A DNA stretch of 64,000 nt, taken from NCBI GenBank assembly GCA_963576475.1, contig OY754980.1, positions 30,301,563 to 30,365,562 on the forward strand, read 5' to 3'. Position 1 is the stretch's first letter; the number at the start of each line of letters is the position of its first letter. Position numbers and translations under genes: made by a program. Below the pieces are notes generated by a model. It saw only the letters and a program-made list of their open reading frames with translations. It searched no databases and had not been told where the DNA came from. Shown here in pieces: positions 36,080-47,260 of the stretch. Source of the stretch: Molanna angustata (Eukaryota; Arthropoda; Insecta; Trichoptera; Molannidae).

Positions 36080-36528
36080 TACCAGCACGCCATGTCCCTC
36101 ACGGGGTAGGCAGAGAGAACCGAACGCCACATTTTTCTATCTTGACACACATTCATCGCCTCATCAACATTCATACATTGTCTTATACACGTTCATCTGT
36201 TGTTCACGCTTCTTACATTTCCATCTTTCAGAATATTGTTTACATGGTCGTGCCATACTTTTCTTGGGCGCCCCCGACCTCTTATTCCATTCCTGTCAGC
36301 TTTATATATTTTCATCAGGCGTTCTTCATTCATTCTCCCCAAGTAGCCAAACCATCTCAATGTGTTAACTTTAATTCTGTTAATTACATCTTTCTTCATC
36401 TTACATTCTTTCCTTGTATCTTCATTTCGAACTCTGTCATACATCATTCTGTTACAAATTCTTCTAAGCGATCTCATTTCAACTGCATTTATTCTGGTTT
36501 CGTACGACTTCTGCCATGTCCAGGTCTC
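36080..36528 (-). mobile_element. LINE C-terminal and 3' region, RTE-like
   Basis: The open frame 36477-36193 reads MRSLRRICNRMMYDRVRNED, then INRIKVNTLRWFGYLGRMNE, RGRGRPRKVWHDHVNNILKD. It ends in the usual lepidopteran LINE 3' text CTCTGCCTACCCCGTGAGGG. The poly-A of the neighbouring LINE (36529-36541) abuts it, so that LINE inserted into or next to this relic. Confidence 0.8.
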
Positions 36529-37799
36529 ACTTTTTTTTTTTTAACATGTCTACGTAGGGGACGCCAGCTATTGGGATTTGGGTCCATTTTACTCTTCCGA
36601 AGAAGCGCACTACGTAGCGTTGGGAGGGGTTTGCAATCAAGAAAAGAGTTTATTAATTCGGATTTTAAAAAGACCCGGGTTGTACGAAGATGGAAAAACA
36701 GAATTCGGAAGATCGTTCCACAGTCGGGCTGCTGTATTAATAAAGGAGTTTGAGAAGCGACTTGTTCGTATATGTTGAAGGTCCACTGTGAATGGATGCT
36801 GCGATTGAGTGAAGCGAGTGACTCTGTTGCGAGTGGGTGGAGGAGGGACCAAAGATGCAAGTTCTTCTGAGCAATTCCCGTGGTAGTATCTATAGAATAA
36901 ACTTAAAATACCGACTCTGCGTCTGTGTTCTAGTGATTGCAATCCATCAGTCAGTGATGGATCATCAATCAGACGTATAGCACGCCTTTGGACAGTGTCG
37001 AGGGTATTCAGTAGGTATTGGGGGGCGCCACTCCAGAGGTGACTGCCATATTCAATAATTGGGCGTATTTGCGCTTTGTATAGTATACAGATCTGGGTCT
37101 TAGTAAAATATCTGCGCGCTCTATACAGTACGCTCAATTTTTTGGAGGCGAGTTTCACCTTAGCTTCGATGGAGCCCTTGTAGTGTAATTGGTTCGTTAT
37201 AGATACTCCAAGCAGGTCGATAGAGCTGCTGTTAGGTAGGGTGCTTCCGTTGAAAGACACTTGCAATTCATTGGGGTTTCTCTTCGCAGAAATTAGACAG
37301 GCTTGGGTTTTTGAGACGTTAAATGAAACAAGATTACTTTCACCCCAGGTATTGATTGAGTGGGGGTAGCTATTTATTTTTTGATGAAGGTCTTTCCGGG
37401 CTTCTGATATTTCACTCTGTTTAGGAGGTTTGTCAAAAGAGAAATTGTCATGGACTGTGCTGTCATCAGCGTAACAGTGGATGGGGGCGCGTAAGAGCAA
37501 GTCATTGATATGTAGGAGGAATAGGGTTGGAGATAGAATGGACCCTTGAGGGACTCCCGCATTAATGGAATGGGGAGAAGAAGAGCAACCGTCCACTACA
37601 GTTATGACTTCGCGATCTTTTAAAAAATTCGCAATCCAAGTACACAGAGACTGGGGTAGTCCATAAGAAGGGAGTTTCATTAAGAGACCTCGGTGCCAAA
37701 CCCGGTCGAAAGCTTTAGAGATGTCAAGGGCGACAATTTGAGCTTCTCCAAAGCGTTCCATAACTCGACCCCAAACGGACTTGCATACGTCAGTCACTT
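36529..37799 (-). mobile_element. CR1/Jockey-group LINE, 5'-truncated, with open reverse transcriptase frame
   Basis: An uninterrupted frame from 37797 to 36637 (386 residues) encodes the C-terminal two thirds of a LINE reverse transcriptase. Motif A is DISKAFDRVWH, motif B is INAGVPQGSILSPTLFL and motif C is HCYADDSTVH. The tail SFINTAARLWNDLPNSVF is the usual LINE C-terminal domain. A 3' UTR of about 95 bases and a poly-A run (36529-36541 as T on the plus strand) follow. The endonuclease and N-terminal palm are missing, so the copy is dead on arrival although its remaining frame is clean, which suggests a fairly young insertion. It lies inside the THAP intron, starting about 18-20 bases past the 5' splice site. 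Related 3' end: 7515-7880. Confidence 0.85.
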
Positions 37800-37816
37800 A
37801 CAGAAAAATCACTTAC

Positions 37817-38027
37817 CATCTGTGCAATTAAATGTATCTTCCTTAACTATGTCTTCTTCGCGAAAATGCTTTATACACACACTTGTATATGGAGAAGCAG
37901 TTAGGTTGGCTCTTGGTATGCTTTGAATCCATTGCCTTCTTAATGCATCAGTTTTAGGAAAAGAAAAGCAATTTGTATACTTCTTATTGTAATTGGACTG
38001 GCATCCAGGAGCACGACAGCCCTTCAT
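37817..38027 (-). CDS. THAP zinc-finger protein, first coding exon
   Basis: Encodes residues 1-70 of a THAP-domain protein, a DNA-binding C2CH zinc finger family. The start MKGCRAPGC places C4 and C9 as the first zinc pair; C51 and H54 in SVCIKHF are the second. Also visible are FPK (P24), the invariant tryptophan W33 in LRRQW, and EEDIVKEDTF. The exon body begins at about 38031, after a TGTTTTACAG acceptor just before the ATG, so a 5' noncoding exon is expected. The donor is G|GTAAGT in phase 1 and joins perfectly to 35489. The gene is antisense inside the large neurexin intron. Similar domains occur in host regulators and in P-element-like transposases; the short length here favours a small nuclear factor or domesticated relic, which I cannot settle. 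Confidence 0.85.
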
Positions 38028-38043
38028 ATTTCTGTAAAACATT

Positions 38044-38836
38044 TAATTGATTTAATTGACAAAATCAACAGAAATTTATATTGTAACTATAAGGAGCGGG
38101 TAAATAAGAAATTTATCAATTTTAGAATACCTATATTATACCGGTTGTCATGACAGTAACATAAAATATCTGAAGAAAGGATCTCGATACAAAAAAATAT
38201 AAATCACAATCCAAACCTAGCCACGGTTTTAAATATATTTTCTAAAATAAAGATATTTATTTGAAATCAGAAATGCCCTCAAAATTGTCTACATTATAAT
38301 CGATGGACTCAAATTTGTTTTCCATAAAACATGTAAGGTGGTTTGGGAGAAATTTTGAAAAATAAACGCATCGAAATACTATTCATGTATATTAGTTCGT
38401 TATACAATCAAAAACTAAATTTATACATAAACATACAAAAACACATTATAATTCTATGACAAAAACAAATAATTCAATAGTGAAAATATTAATCAACCCA
38501 ATAATATGATTGTGAACAAATACGATCGCCGTGTCACATTTTAGTCGCATTAGTGTGATCATATTTCGAAATATACCTATATATATTTTTCTTAAATAAT
38601 ATGCACTATATCATAATAAATTTGTGTTTAATCACTTCTAAACATTAGATTACAATTTTAACGACAATATTGTATCAATAAAATATTTCATAACCATGAA
38701 AATGTTTCTGACATTACATTTCAATGTATTTACGTTATATATCAAAAATTATGGTAAATAACCAAACAAAATAATATGAAAACGCTTAACTAATGTTTAA
38801 TATTAATAAATAAATGATAAAAACAATTATATTTGT
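38044..38836. other. Likely leader intron of the THAP gene
   Basis: Very AT-rich, no frames; bounded by a donor at 38837-38842 and an acceptor at 38032 on the minus strand. Confidence 0.35.
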
Positions 38837-38842
38837 ACTTAC

Positions 38843-38885
38843 GGAGATTTAGAAAACAGCACGACAAACCAACACTAACCGAAAA
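38843..38885 (-). promoter_or_regulatory. Possible noncoding first exon and promoter side of the THAP gene
   Basis: On the minus strand a strong donor, CTCC|GTAAGT, lies at 38837-38843. It is preceded by a short segment beginning GGTTAGTGTTGG and by an upstream stretch (38900-39000) of unusually high CpG content for this window, with a CCAATATGGCCG motif. Paired with the acceptor at 38032 it would make a leader intron of about 0.8 kb. This is inferred only from splice signals and base composition. Confidence 0.4.
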
Positions 38886-39029
38886 CGAATCAAAATGTAC
38901 CTACTGATTTCTATGCAAAAACAGACGCCAAGACGCGTAAACCCCCGACTGATACGTCGGCCATATTGGAAAATATTCTCTCATACATTACGGCATGATA
39001 TAACTGCAAAAACTGCAAATCCAGAGGGC

Positions 39030-39710
39030 GCTGGTCTGGAGATCAATCAAAGTAAAACAAAAATAACGAAACAGAGCAGAAGCACAAATCATGGTTCGCA
39101 AGAAAATAAGATAAATTTCAAAGACAAATAATATGACTTCGAAACATTTGAAGACTTCATATACCTACTTGGGTCCACTGTCAACAAAGATAATGAATGA
39201 GGATACAACAGAAATTAAAAGCAGACTAACAATTGGCAACAGAGAATTCTTCTCTCTTCTGCCGGTGTTGAAATCAAGAAGTATCAATAGGAAAACAAAA
39301 ATCACATACAGCCAGATCTACAGGACACGTTTGAGAGAAGAGCGCTTGGCAAAATTCTAGGACTAGTGTCTGATGGTGACGCCTGGAGGATTAAATATAA
39401 TGATGAACTGTGTGATATCTATAAGACTCCAAGGCTCTCTGTGCATGTCAGATTGAGATGGGCTGGACATGTACAGAGATAGTTACCACAGCGAATATCA
39501 AAATGAACTCTGCATGGTCATCCAGGTGGAAGAAGAAATGTTGAACGACCGCGGCTGCTATGGGTGCATGGAGTTGGAAGGAAGGCCTCCCAACTATTGG
39601 AAGTGCCGGACATTTGGAGAGTTTCTGTAGAAGATAGAATAAGTTGGAGACGCAGATTGACGGAGGCCAAGGCTCGATATGGGCTGTAGCGCCATTGAAG
39701 AAGATCTCAC
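39030..39710 (+). mobile_element. Degraded LINE reverse transcriptase C-terminus
   Basis: Shifted frames yield LEINQSKTKI, FIYLGSTVNKDNE, FERRALGKILGL, LRWAGHVQR and RISWRRRLTEAKARYGL. This is the canonical order after the YADD domain in RTE-like LINEs. It has several stops and frameshifts. Confidence 0.75.
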
Positions 39711-39844
39711 CATAATATTTCTTATGATACTAACACCACTTCGTTGTTTTACAGTATCATCTTCGTTGTTTTACACTATCATCATTTCTTCATTTTTAAC
39801 TACAACTAGATATTAAAAATATTTCCTTACCTTACAATCACGCC

Positions 39845-39990
39845 ATTTCTTTTTTGGAATAGGCAGACAGAGCCGATCGTCAGACTCCTATCTCTTGACA
39901 CATTTCTCGCTTCATACATCGTCTCATACACGCTTTTCTATATATCTTACATCTCCATTCTCCATACTTCTTTCAAAATCCCATGAGATG
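39845..39990 (-). mobile_element. LINE 3' fragment, relative of 36080-36528
   Basis: GGCAGACAGAGCCGATCG, CTATCTCTTGACACA and CATACATCGTCTCATACACG mirror the 36105-36190 text. Confidence 0.5.
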
Positions 39991-40059
39991 TATTCATGCC
40001 AACTTTTCCTTGGCTAATCTCTGTTCATCAAAGCAAAACGTTTTATTAAACTCGTTATT

Positions 40060-40366
40060 GAACTTCCTGCCCTGCATCAAGGGCATGCCGCCTGGTTTCG
40101 ATCAGCCGAGGAGGATCTGGTCGGCGCTAAACAGAATCCGAACTGGCCATGGTAGGTGTGCTGACTATGCCTTTAAATGTGGATGGCGAGAGTCCCCTAG
40201 ATGTGAATGCGGAACTGACAGACAGACCATCAAACATATAGCAGCGGAGTGTGTGAGCAGCCTGTATAGTATAGTGGCGACCAAACAGACTTTTTCGCAC
40301 TCACCGACGAAGCAATCAATTATATCAAGAACCTGGACATTCATATTTGACAAGCAGGAAACTTAA
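40060..40366 (+). mobile_element. LINE RNase H/zinc-knuckle C-terminal fragment
   Basis: The frame reads FDQPRRIWSALNRIRTGHGR, CADYAFKCGWRESPRCECGT and TIKHIAAEC. The R-x-R-T-G-H/Q-G-R-C and C-x-C-G-x(4)-Q-T-x-x-H-I-x-x-x-C pattern ends the ORF2 of many Jockey/R1-type LINEs. Confidence 0.7.
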
Positions 40367-40388
40367 CCCTTCTTCTTCTCCTTCTTCG

Positions 40389-40580
40389 TCAGCCCTCTTT
40401 CGTCCAGTAATAGACATAGGCCTCCCCCTGAGACCTCCACAGCTCCCTATCCTGGACAGACCGCATACATCCGCCTCCAGCTACTCTTCTGATATCGTCA
40501 GACCACCTGGTTAGAGGCCTTCCAACACTTCTCTTGCCCGTTCTAGTGCTGGAATGGCGACCTAGAATGGGCAAGAGAAG
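40389..40580 (-). mobile_element. LINE C-terminal fragment
   Basis: Frame: RTGKRSVGRPLTRWSDDIRR, then MRSVQDRELWRSQGEAYVYY. The R-T-G-(K/R)-R-S-x-G-R-P-x-T-R-W motif is diagnostic for this class of LINE tail. It abuts the 157-bp satellite. Confidence 0.8.
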
Positions 40581-41289
40581 AACTTAACCCTGCGCAACAA
40601 TAATTTATCTTAAGAATAGCAATTTTCATATTTTATCTCTATTTTATAATTGTGATATGTGCGGCCAAACTTGTGATATATGCAGCCAAAATTTTATTAA
40701 AATATCGTTGTTCAATTCGTTTTTAACGTTTTACTTAAACTTAACCCTGCGCAACAATAATTTATCTTAAGAATAGCAATTTTCATATTTTATCTCTATT
40801 TTATAATTGTGATATGTGCGGCCAAACTTGTGATATATGCAGCCAAAATTTTATTAAAATATCGTTGTTCAATTCGTTTTTAACGTTTTACTTAAACTTA
40901 ACCCTGCGCAACAATAATTTATCTTAAGAATAGCAATTTTCATATTTTATCTCTATTTTATAATTGTGATATGTGCGGCCAAACTTGTGATATATGCAGC
41001 CAAAATTTTATTAAAATATCGTTGTTCAATTCGTTTTTAACGTTTTACTTAAACTTAACCCTGCGCAACAATAATTTATCTAAAGAATAGCAATTTTCAT
41101 ATTTTATCTCTATTTTATAATTGTGATATATGCGGCCAAACTTGTGATATAATATGCAGCCAATATTTTATTAAAATATCGTTGTTCAATTCGTTTTTAA
41201 CGTTTTACTTAAACTTAACCCTGCGCAACAATAATTTATCTTAAGAATAGTAATTTTCATATTTTATCTCTATTTTATAATTGTGATAT

Positions 41290-41441
41290 ATTTTATTTTA
41301 TTTTATTTTATTTTACCAAGGACAGCACACAGTACATGCATACAATTATTGAAATTAAATAAATAAAAATACAAAAATAACATGTACCTCTTACGTACTA
41401 TACCTAATATCAAAATAATACAACAAAAAAAGTGTGAATTA
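41290..41441 (-). mobile_element. Retroposon tail inserted in the satellite (first copy)
   Basis: A TTTTA pentamer run is followed by ACCAAGGACAGCACACAGTA text, like an antisense retroposon 3' end. It interrupts one 157-bp unit. Confidence 0.55.
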
Positions 41442-42384
41442 GTGGCCAAACTTGTGATATATGCGGCCAAAATTTTATTAAAATATCGTTGTTCAATTCG
41501 TTTTTAACGTTTTACTTAAACTTAACCCTGCGCAACAAAAATTTATCTTAAGAATAGTAATTTTCATATTTTATCTCTATTTTATAATTGTGATATATGC
41601 GGCCAAACTTGTGATATATGCGGCCAAAATTTTATTAAAATATCGTTGTTCAATTCGTTTTTAACGTTTTACTTAAACTTAACCCTGCGCAACAATAATT
41701 TATCTTAAGAATAGTAATTTTCATATTTTTTCTCTATTTTATAATTGTGATATATGCGGCCAAACTTGTGATATATGCGGCCAAAATTTTATTAAAATAT
41801 CGTTGTTCAATTCGTTTTTAACGTTTTACTTAAACTTAACCCTGCGCAACAATAATTTATCTTAAGAATAGTAATTTTCATATTTTTTCTCTATTTTATA
41901 ATTGTGATATATGCGGCCAAACTTGTGATATATGCGGCCAAAATTTTATTAAAATATCGTTGTTCAATTCGTTTTTAACGTTTTACTTAAACTTAACCCT
42001 GCGCAACAATAATTTATCTTAAGAATAGCAATTTTCATATTTTATCTCTATTTTATAATTGTGATATGTGCGGCCAAACTTGTGATATATGCAGCCAAAA
42101 TTTTATTAAAATATCGTTGTTCAATTCGTTTTTAACGTTTTACTTAAACTTAACCCTGCGCAACAATAATTTATCTAAAGAATAGCAATTTTCATATTTT
42201 ATCTCTATTTTATAATTGTGATATATGCGGCCAAACTTGTGATATAATATGCAGCCAATATTTTATTAAAATATCGTTGTTCAATTCGTTTTTAACGTTT
42301 TACTTAAACTTAACCCTGCGCAACAATAATTTATCTTAAGAATAGTAATTTTCATATTTTATCTCTATTTTATAATTGTGATAT

Positions 42385-42536
42385 ATTTTATTTTATTTTA
42401 TTTTATTTTACCAAGGACAGCACACAGTACATGCATACAATTATTGAAATTAAATAAATAAAAATACAAAAATAACATGTACCTCTTACGTACTATACCT
42501 AATATCAAAATAATACAACAAAAAAAGTGTGAATTA
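42385..42536 (-). mobile_element. Retroposon tail inserted in the satellite (second copy)
   Basis: Same sequence at the same place in the unit as 41290-41441, so it was copied with the higher-order repeat and did not insert twice. Confidence 0.6.
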
Positions 42537-42930
42537 GTGGCCAAACTTGTGATATATGCGGCCAAAATTTTATTAAAATATCGTTGTTCAATTCGTTTTT
42601 AACGTTTTACTTAAACTTAACCCTGCGCAACAAAAATTTATCTTAAGAATAGTAATTTTCATATTTTATCTCTATTTTATAATTGTGATATATGCGGCCA
42701 AACTTGTGATATATGCGGCCAAAATTTTATTAAAATATCGTTGTTCAATTCGTTTTTAACGTTTTACTTAAACTTAACCCTGCGCAACAATAATTTATCT
42801 TAAGAATAGTAATTTTCATATTTTATCTCTATTTTATAATTGTGATATATGCGGCCAAACTTGTGATATATGCGGCCAAAATTTTATTAAAATATCGTTG
42901 TTCAATTCGTTTTTAACGTTTTACTTAAAC

Positions 42931-43791
42931 ATTCCATCTCATCGAATATTTTTTTTATTTTTTATGCAAAATAAGCGAAATTCAATTTTATCTGGCGAAT
43001 AATTGACAAGTTAATCGCGTTATATCGGACATGATATTTGTTCCGCACGAAAAAAATATTATTTTGTTGGCAAACATAAAATTGTATTGCTGTATCGATT
43101 TTATTCGGCGAATGCAAATCTATCGGAAAATTGAAATGTTTTCAAAGCTTTTAAGTTTATTTTCAATGGGCCCACGCCATGTTTCACAATTAAACTATAA
43201 CGCAACTATAAATTTAATTGTTTTATCATTGCTTTCAGTGTGTTCATATGGTTGAAGTAATGTGTTATATGTGTACAAGTATTTTATTAGACGAATCATA
43301 AGTTGGAATAACAATTCAATGGATCGAATCCAAGCTGTTGTGTGTACTTTTTGACATGCCTACATACATATTTTCCAAATTCAATGTAGGTATATACCTA
43401 CATACATATGTATAGGTACATATTTATTAGAATATCTAGCCCTTACGAAATTATTTAAAAGATGTCCCCCCCCGATTAGTTTTCCTTGAAAATCAGTTTA
43501 TTTTTTCAACGACTTTCTTATTTTAGGTGAACACTTTATTGTATTTTACCGTTTTAAAAATGGAAGAGGTTTTTAACTGAAGGCGCCTGATTTTATGCAA
43601 ACTGTAGAGTGTGTCACACTTCATTGAACTAGTAAGTAGGTATATACAGGATGTACATTGTACATTTCATAATATAAATCAATGCGAACAGTATAAATCA
43701 GTTCGTTATTGACAGATAGCTTAGATTATATAATATGATACAGATACCTAGTCAGCGCAATAAAACTATAACAACAAAAACTAAGAACAAT
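42931..43791. other. Unassigned intronic sequence
   Basis: A 74-codon frame at 43031-43255 is not recognised and has no splice context. Confidence 0.3.
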
Positions 43792-43799
43792 GTTATGAG

Positions 43800-44623
43800 T
43801 AGAGACCGGATTATATGCATTTGCATATTTGCATATGCATTTGAATATTTGGGCTATTTTTGTAAGATATTGCATATTTAGACTAAAATCTACTGATCGT
43901 GCATAAATGAGATCATTTTGTAAAATTTTAACTGTATCTATGGAACCGATTACCTACCTATGCGAATTAACAAAGATCCCCGAAGACATTCGGCTGTCTT
44001 CGGAAGTCTAGAGGAGCGACTTTGGGAGCGACGCATTACTGAATATTATGCTGAATGCTGAGTGAGTGAGTGAGCACCGTCATTCTTCGTCAAATTAACT
44101 CCAACTTGCCAGAAACATTCCCAACAAAATTTCGAGAAAAGCTTGAAAACATATTAAACAACAAACCTGGCTATGAATCTTTATGCCAAATCAATATCTT
44201 CATCAATGGATCGAATTCAATTTTGCCTGAGGCGATTCCTGCAAATATATCGTCAAAATTCAAATACTGCCAAGTGACCTCAGTGGATGTAGAAATATCG
44301 TTTTCTATTTATAAAAATATTTTAAGAGCTAGAAGGCATAACCACACAACTGAACATTTGGAACAGTACTTGATTGTTAACGTTTTAAAGGACTAAAATT
44401 AAAAATATGTATCTAGTTAGTAAGTAACTACCTAGGTAATTTATTTTGATTGTACATTATGCAGTTTTTTATTATGAAATAATGTTATTTTGTAGTATTT
44501 ATTTAAATTTGATGTTGCATATTTTTGCACATTTTGGCGATTTTCTTGCATATTTTGAACATTTATAATGCATATTTGCATGCATATTTCGAGTATTTCA
44601 TGTTGCATATAATCCGGTCTCTA
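43800..44623 (+). mobile_element. hAT-type element, internally deleted, with 8-bp target duplication
   Basis: The terminal repeats TAGAGACCGGATTATATGCA and its complement close the element. The flanks are GTTATGAG at 43792-43799 and 44624-44631, the 8-bp duplication expected of hAT insertions. The open frame at 44070-44396 keeps a transposase piece, SVDVEISFSIYKNILRARRH then TTEHLEQYLIVNV, the C-terminal hAT dimerisation motif (S-V-D-V-E-R-S-F-S). Most of the transposase is missing. Direct relative: 56310-57030. Confidence 0.9.
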
Positions 44624-44631
44624 GTTATGAG

Positions 44632-45330
44632 TTTCACTCGCCCGGCCGTATACGTACACCTACCGATACGCACACCTACATAATACGTCCTCCTACCGAT
44701 CTACCGCCTCACACACACATGTAAAAAAAACTTGTCATACATTTGAATTCGAACTTTGTACTACACGCGGCTTCTGTACCTTATAATTCTATGACAGATA
44801 GTATATATTTCGTTGGATCAATCGAATTAAAATAGAAATAACAGGTATACAACTTAAATTGTTCAATTATTATTATGCACTATGTGTATTTATAAAACGT
44901 GTTCCTAATTTTTTTTTATTTGGTTGGTAGATGCGCAAACTATCTCCTCCTACGAAATAATAATATGTCAAGATATTTGTTGATAACTATAGGTATAATT
45001 TTCGCCAAACATCTTGTACTCAAGAATCTATGCTGTGGTTTTATCGATGTGTATTTTCAATTTGGTATAGGTAATGTTTGGAATTATTTTAATTGTCGTG
45101 CAGATACAAATGGCATAATGACTTTGTATCAAATTATTTTCTCCCACCAGCAATTGCTTAGATATCTAATTGATTGTACATATTACTAAAGCCATAAAAA
45201 GGTTTATAACATAATTTGTTATTTAATATCCCTTTGTTAATACTATTGTAAACTGTTGGTTCTATATATCTTAAATAAGAATTGTTCAAGAAATAAATTA
45301 ACTTATTAACTATGATACCCTTTATTCAAG
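44632..45330. other. Intron end before neurexin LNS3
   Basis: Open frame at 44899-45189 is not recognised. No repeat family assigned. Confidence 0.35.
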
Positions 45331-45438
45331 GTACTACCGCCATGGGAGGCAGTCAAGACTGGGACAATCTCCTTCAAGTTTCGCACCAATGAACCAAACG
45401 GTCTGATCGCTTTCAACACAGGAGTTAAACCACCAAGG
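45331..45438 (+). CDS. Nrx-1: Neurexin-1 exon: start of LNS3
   Basis: Symmetric phase 0-0 exon of 36 codons between acceptor TTTATTCAAG and donor GTAGGT. It begins [19 protein letters not shown] and continues [16 protein letters not shown], the first beta-strands of an LNS (laminin G-like) domain. The human LNS3 counterpart reads [20 protein letters not shown], then EPNGLILF. It joins in frame to the LNS2 end at 16465 and to 51362. The acceptor has a weak pyrimidine tract, but the homology makes the border clear. Human LNS3 has extra residues after the GKP motif, exactly at this exon's 3' border, so a small alternative exon in the following 5.9-kb intron is possible; I saw none. Because both phases are 0, skipping this exon would keep frame. 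Confidence 0.92.
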
Positions 45439-46978
45439 GTAGGTTGTACGGTAAGAAGCACTTAGAAACGCAATGAGCATCATCCCTTACAGTGGTTCTC
45501 ATCCAAACTTCATCACTCATAAACATTTGAACATCATCAGAATACAAAATAAGTTTAATATACAACACTAGGCTAACACATACATATTATATTAGTGGTT
45601 GTGCAATGTGTTAGTATCTGAATTTTTAAAACAAGTTACTGTGGTAATAGATCGTATTGATTATAAGATTCCTTAATTTGATTGAAATGATACAATACTT
45701 CTAGGAATCTAGGAATAAGTACAACTTCTTCTGAGAATGACAAAACAAACAGCGTTTTCAATAATGAATTAGTAAATGGAAAACTTTTATATCTCAATTC
45801 TAGAACAATAATCTTGATAATTTTTATTTCTATAACAGAAACAAATCATAATTCAATAATGAGTATTAGATGATTCTGAATTATGTATTTCAATCGTTTA
45901 GTACAAGAACTCTTTTTTTTACACTTTTTCTGTGAATGTTTAACACATTTTTATACAAGAACGTCAGTGACCCAGAAATAAAATTATTTTTCTGGTGCTA
46001 CTTACCCCAAATATCTTTGTAGAAGTAGCATGAGTTTGTAATGTAATAAGTTTTCTTCATTGTTTTTCTTGTAGAGTTACTGGGTATTGAAAATAAATGT
46101 TTGATTCACATAAACTATCCGATGACAGACTGGCTAGCAGGTGTCCAATTTCTTGGTTTCTCTATTGAGATATAATAAAATAAAAGTGTTTACATATTCA
46201 ATTTTTTTAAGAATATAAAAAAAATATGCTTTTACAGATGTGAATCATATTTGACCTCCGATGAAAAATCTGTTTTTCAACAGCCAACACTGTTTGATAA
46301 CACGTAACAATAAAATTGGACGACTTCTTGTGCATTTATAGTGAATAATCTCACCTCAAGCACACTATACCTTTATTCCAAACAATTCAGTCAAATAGTC
46401 CTGCTAGCTACTAGCATACATTATGCATAGTTAGCATATATTATTGTCTAGTTTAGTATACCTAACATTTTTAGCCTAGTTTACCCTAAATGTTTAGAGA
46501 TCTGTCTGTTATTCTTTATCTAAATGTCAATTTGGAATTGTCTTTGTTGTTATGTTTTGTTCCTTATTGTTAGAAAAAATATCCCAATATAAAACAATCT
46601 TGCTGTCCTACAATCAAATCAAGCGTATACCTACTTACTTTAGTTTAAGTTATCATACTCATTTAGTATAGGTCACATTTCTCGAAATGATTAAAATGAA
46701 GTATTAATATAAATTATTTATGATTTCAGTAGATTAGGTTTAGGTAAAATTGTAAAGGAAATTAAAAATATATAGTAATTTTATAATATAAAATACAGTA
46801 TTTTATCAGAAATTGATATATTTTGATTGTCAAATGCATTTTGGATATATTTTATGTTCATCAATTACTGTAATCTATACAGATATACAAAATCTAATAA
46901 CTAGGTAACTAATTCTTTTTTTTTGGTATAAAATCATAAATCATAGATGAAATCAAGAAACGTTTTAAAAGAAATCAA
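45439..46978. other. AT-rich neurexin intron
   Basis: No exon, frame or repeat family recognised. Confidence 0.4.
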
Positions 46979-47034
46979 TAATCTATTGGTTTTTTCAATA
47001 CTAGGCACTGTCACTTCGTGGTAGAACTCCATAA

Positions 47035-47251
47035 TTAATTAAAACTATGAAAAAAATTTTTTTTTTAATTTTACGTTCTACTTAAATTTTTCGCAAACGC
47101 GACTCCCATTCACCGGTATTTCTCTATGATAAGCATCGTCAGAATGTCCCATTGATGATAGAGCGATACCGGTGAATTGGAGTCGCGTTTGCGAAAAATT
47201 TAAGTAGAACGTAAAATTAAAAATAATTTTTTTTTCATAGTTTTAATTAAT
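47035..47251. repeat. 217-bp near-perfect foldback
   Basis: The arms read ATTAATTAAAACTATGAAAA, TACGTTCTACTTAAATTTTT and CGCAAACGCGACTCC with almost no mismatches; the loop is around 47135-47165. A 12-bp direct repeat AATCTATTGGTT lies at 46980-46991 and 47249-47260. MITE-like. Confidence 0.85.
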
Positions 47252-47260
47252 CTATTGGTT

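Larger units (their letters stand above)
40582..42930 (+). repeat. 157-bp satellite array with a 1,095-bp higher-order repeat
   Basis: Units begin CTTAACCCTGCGCAACAATA, with TTAACCC at 40584, 40741, 40898, 41055, 41215, 41522, 41679, 41836, 41993, 42150, 42310, 42617 and 42774. Spacing is 157 (160 where ATA is inserted, 307 where a 150-bp insert sits). Inside each unit a GTGATATATGCGGCCAAA motif occurs twice. Variants recur after 1,095 bp: units at 40898-41679 reappear at 41993-42774, including the insert. Confidence 0.92.

Noticed and set aside
36142..36753. 203-residue plus-strand gene
   Set aside because: It runs antisense through two different LINE ends and their poly-A, so it is not a natural gene.
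40582..42930. CRISPR-like array
   Set aside because: Units are contiguous satellite monomers without unique spacers, in an animal intron.
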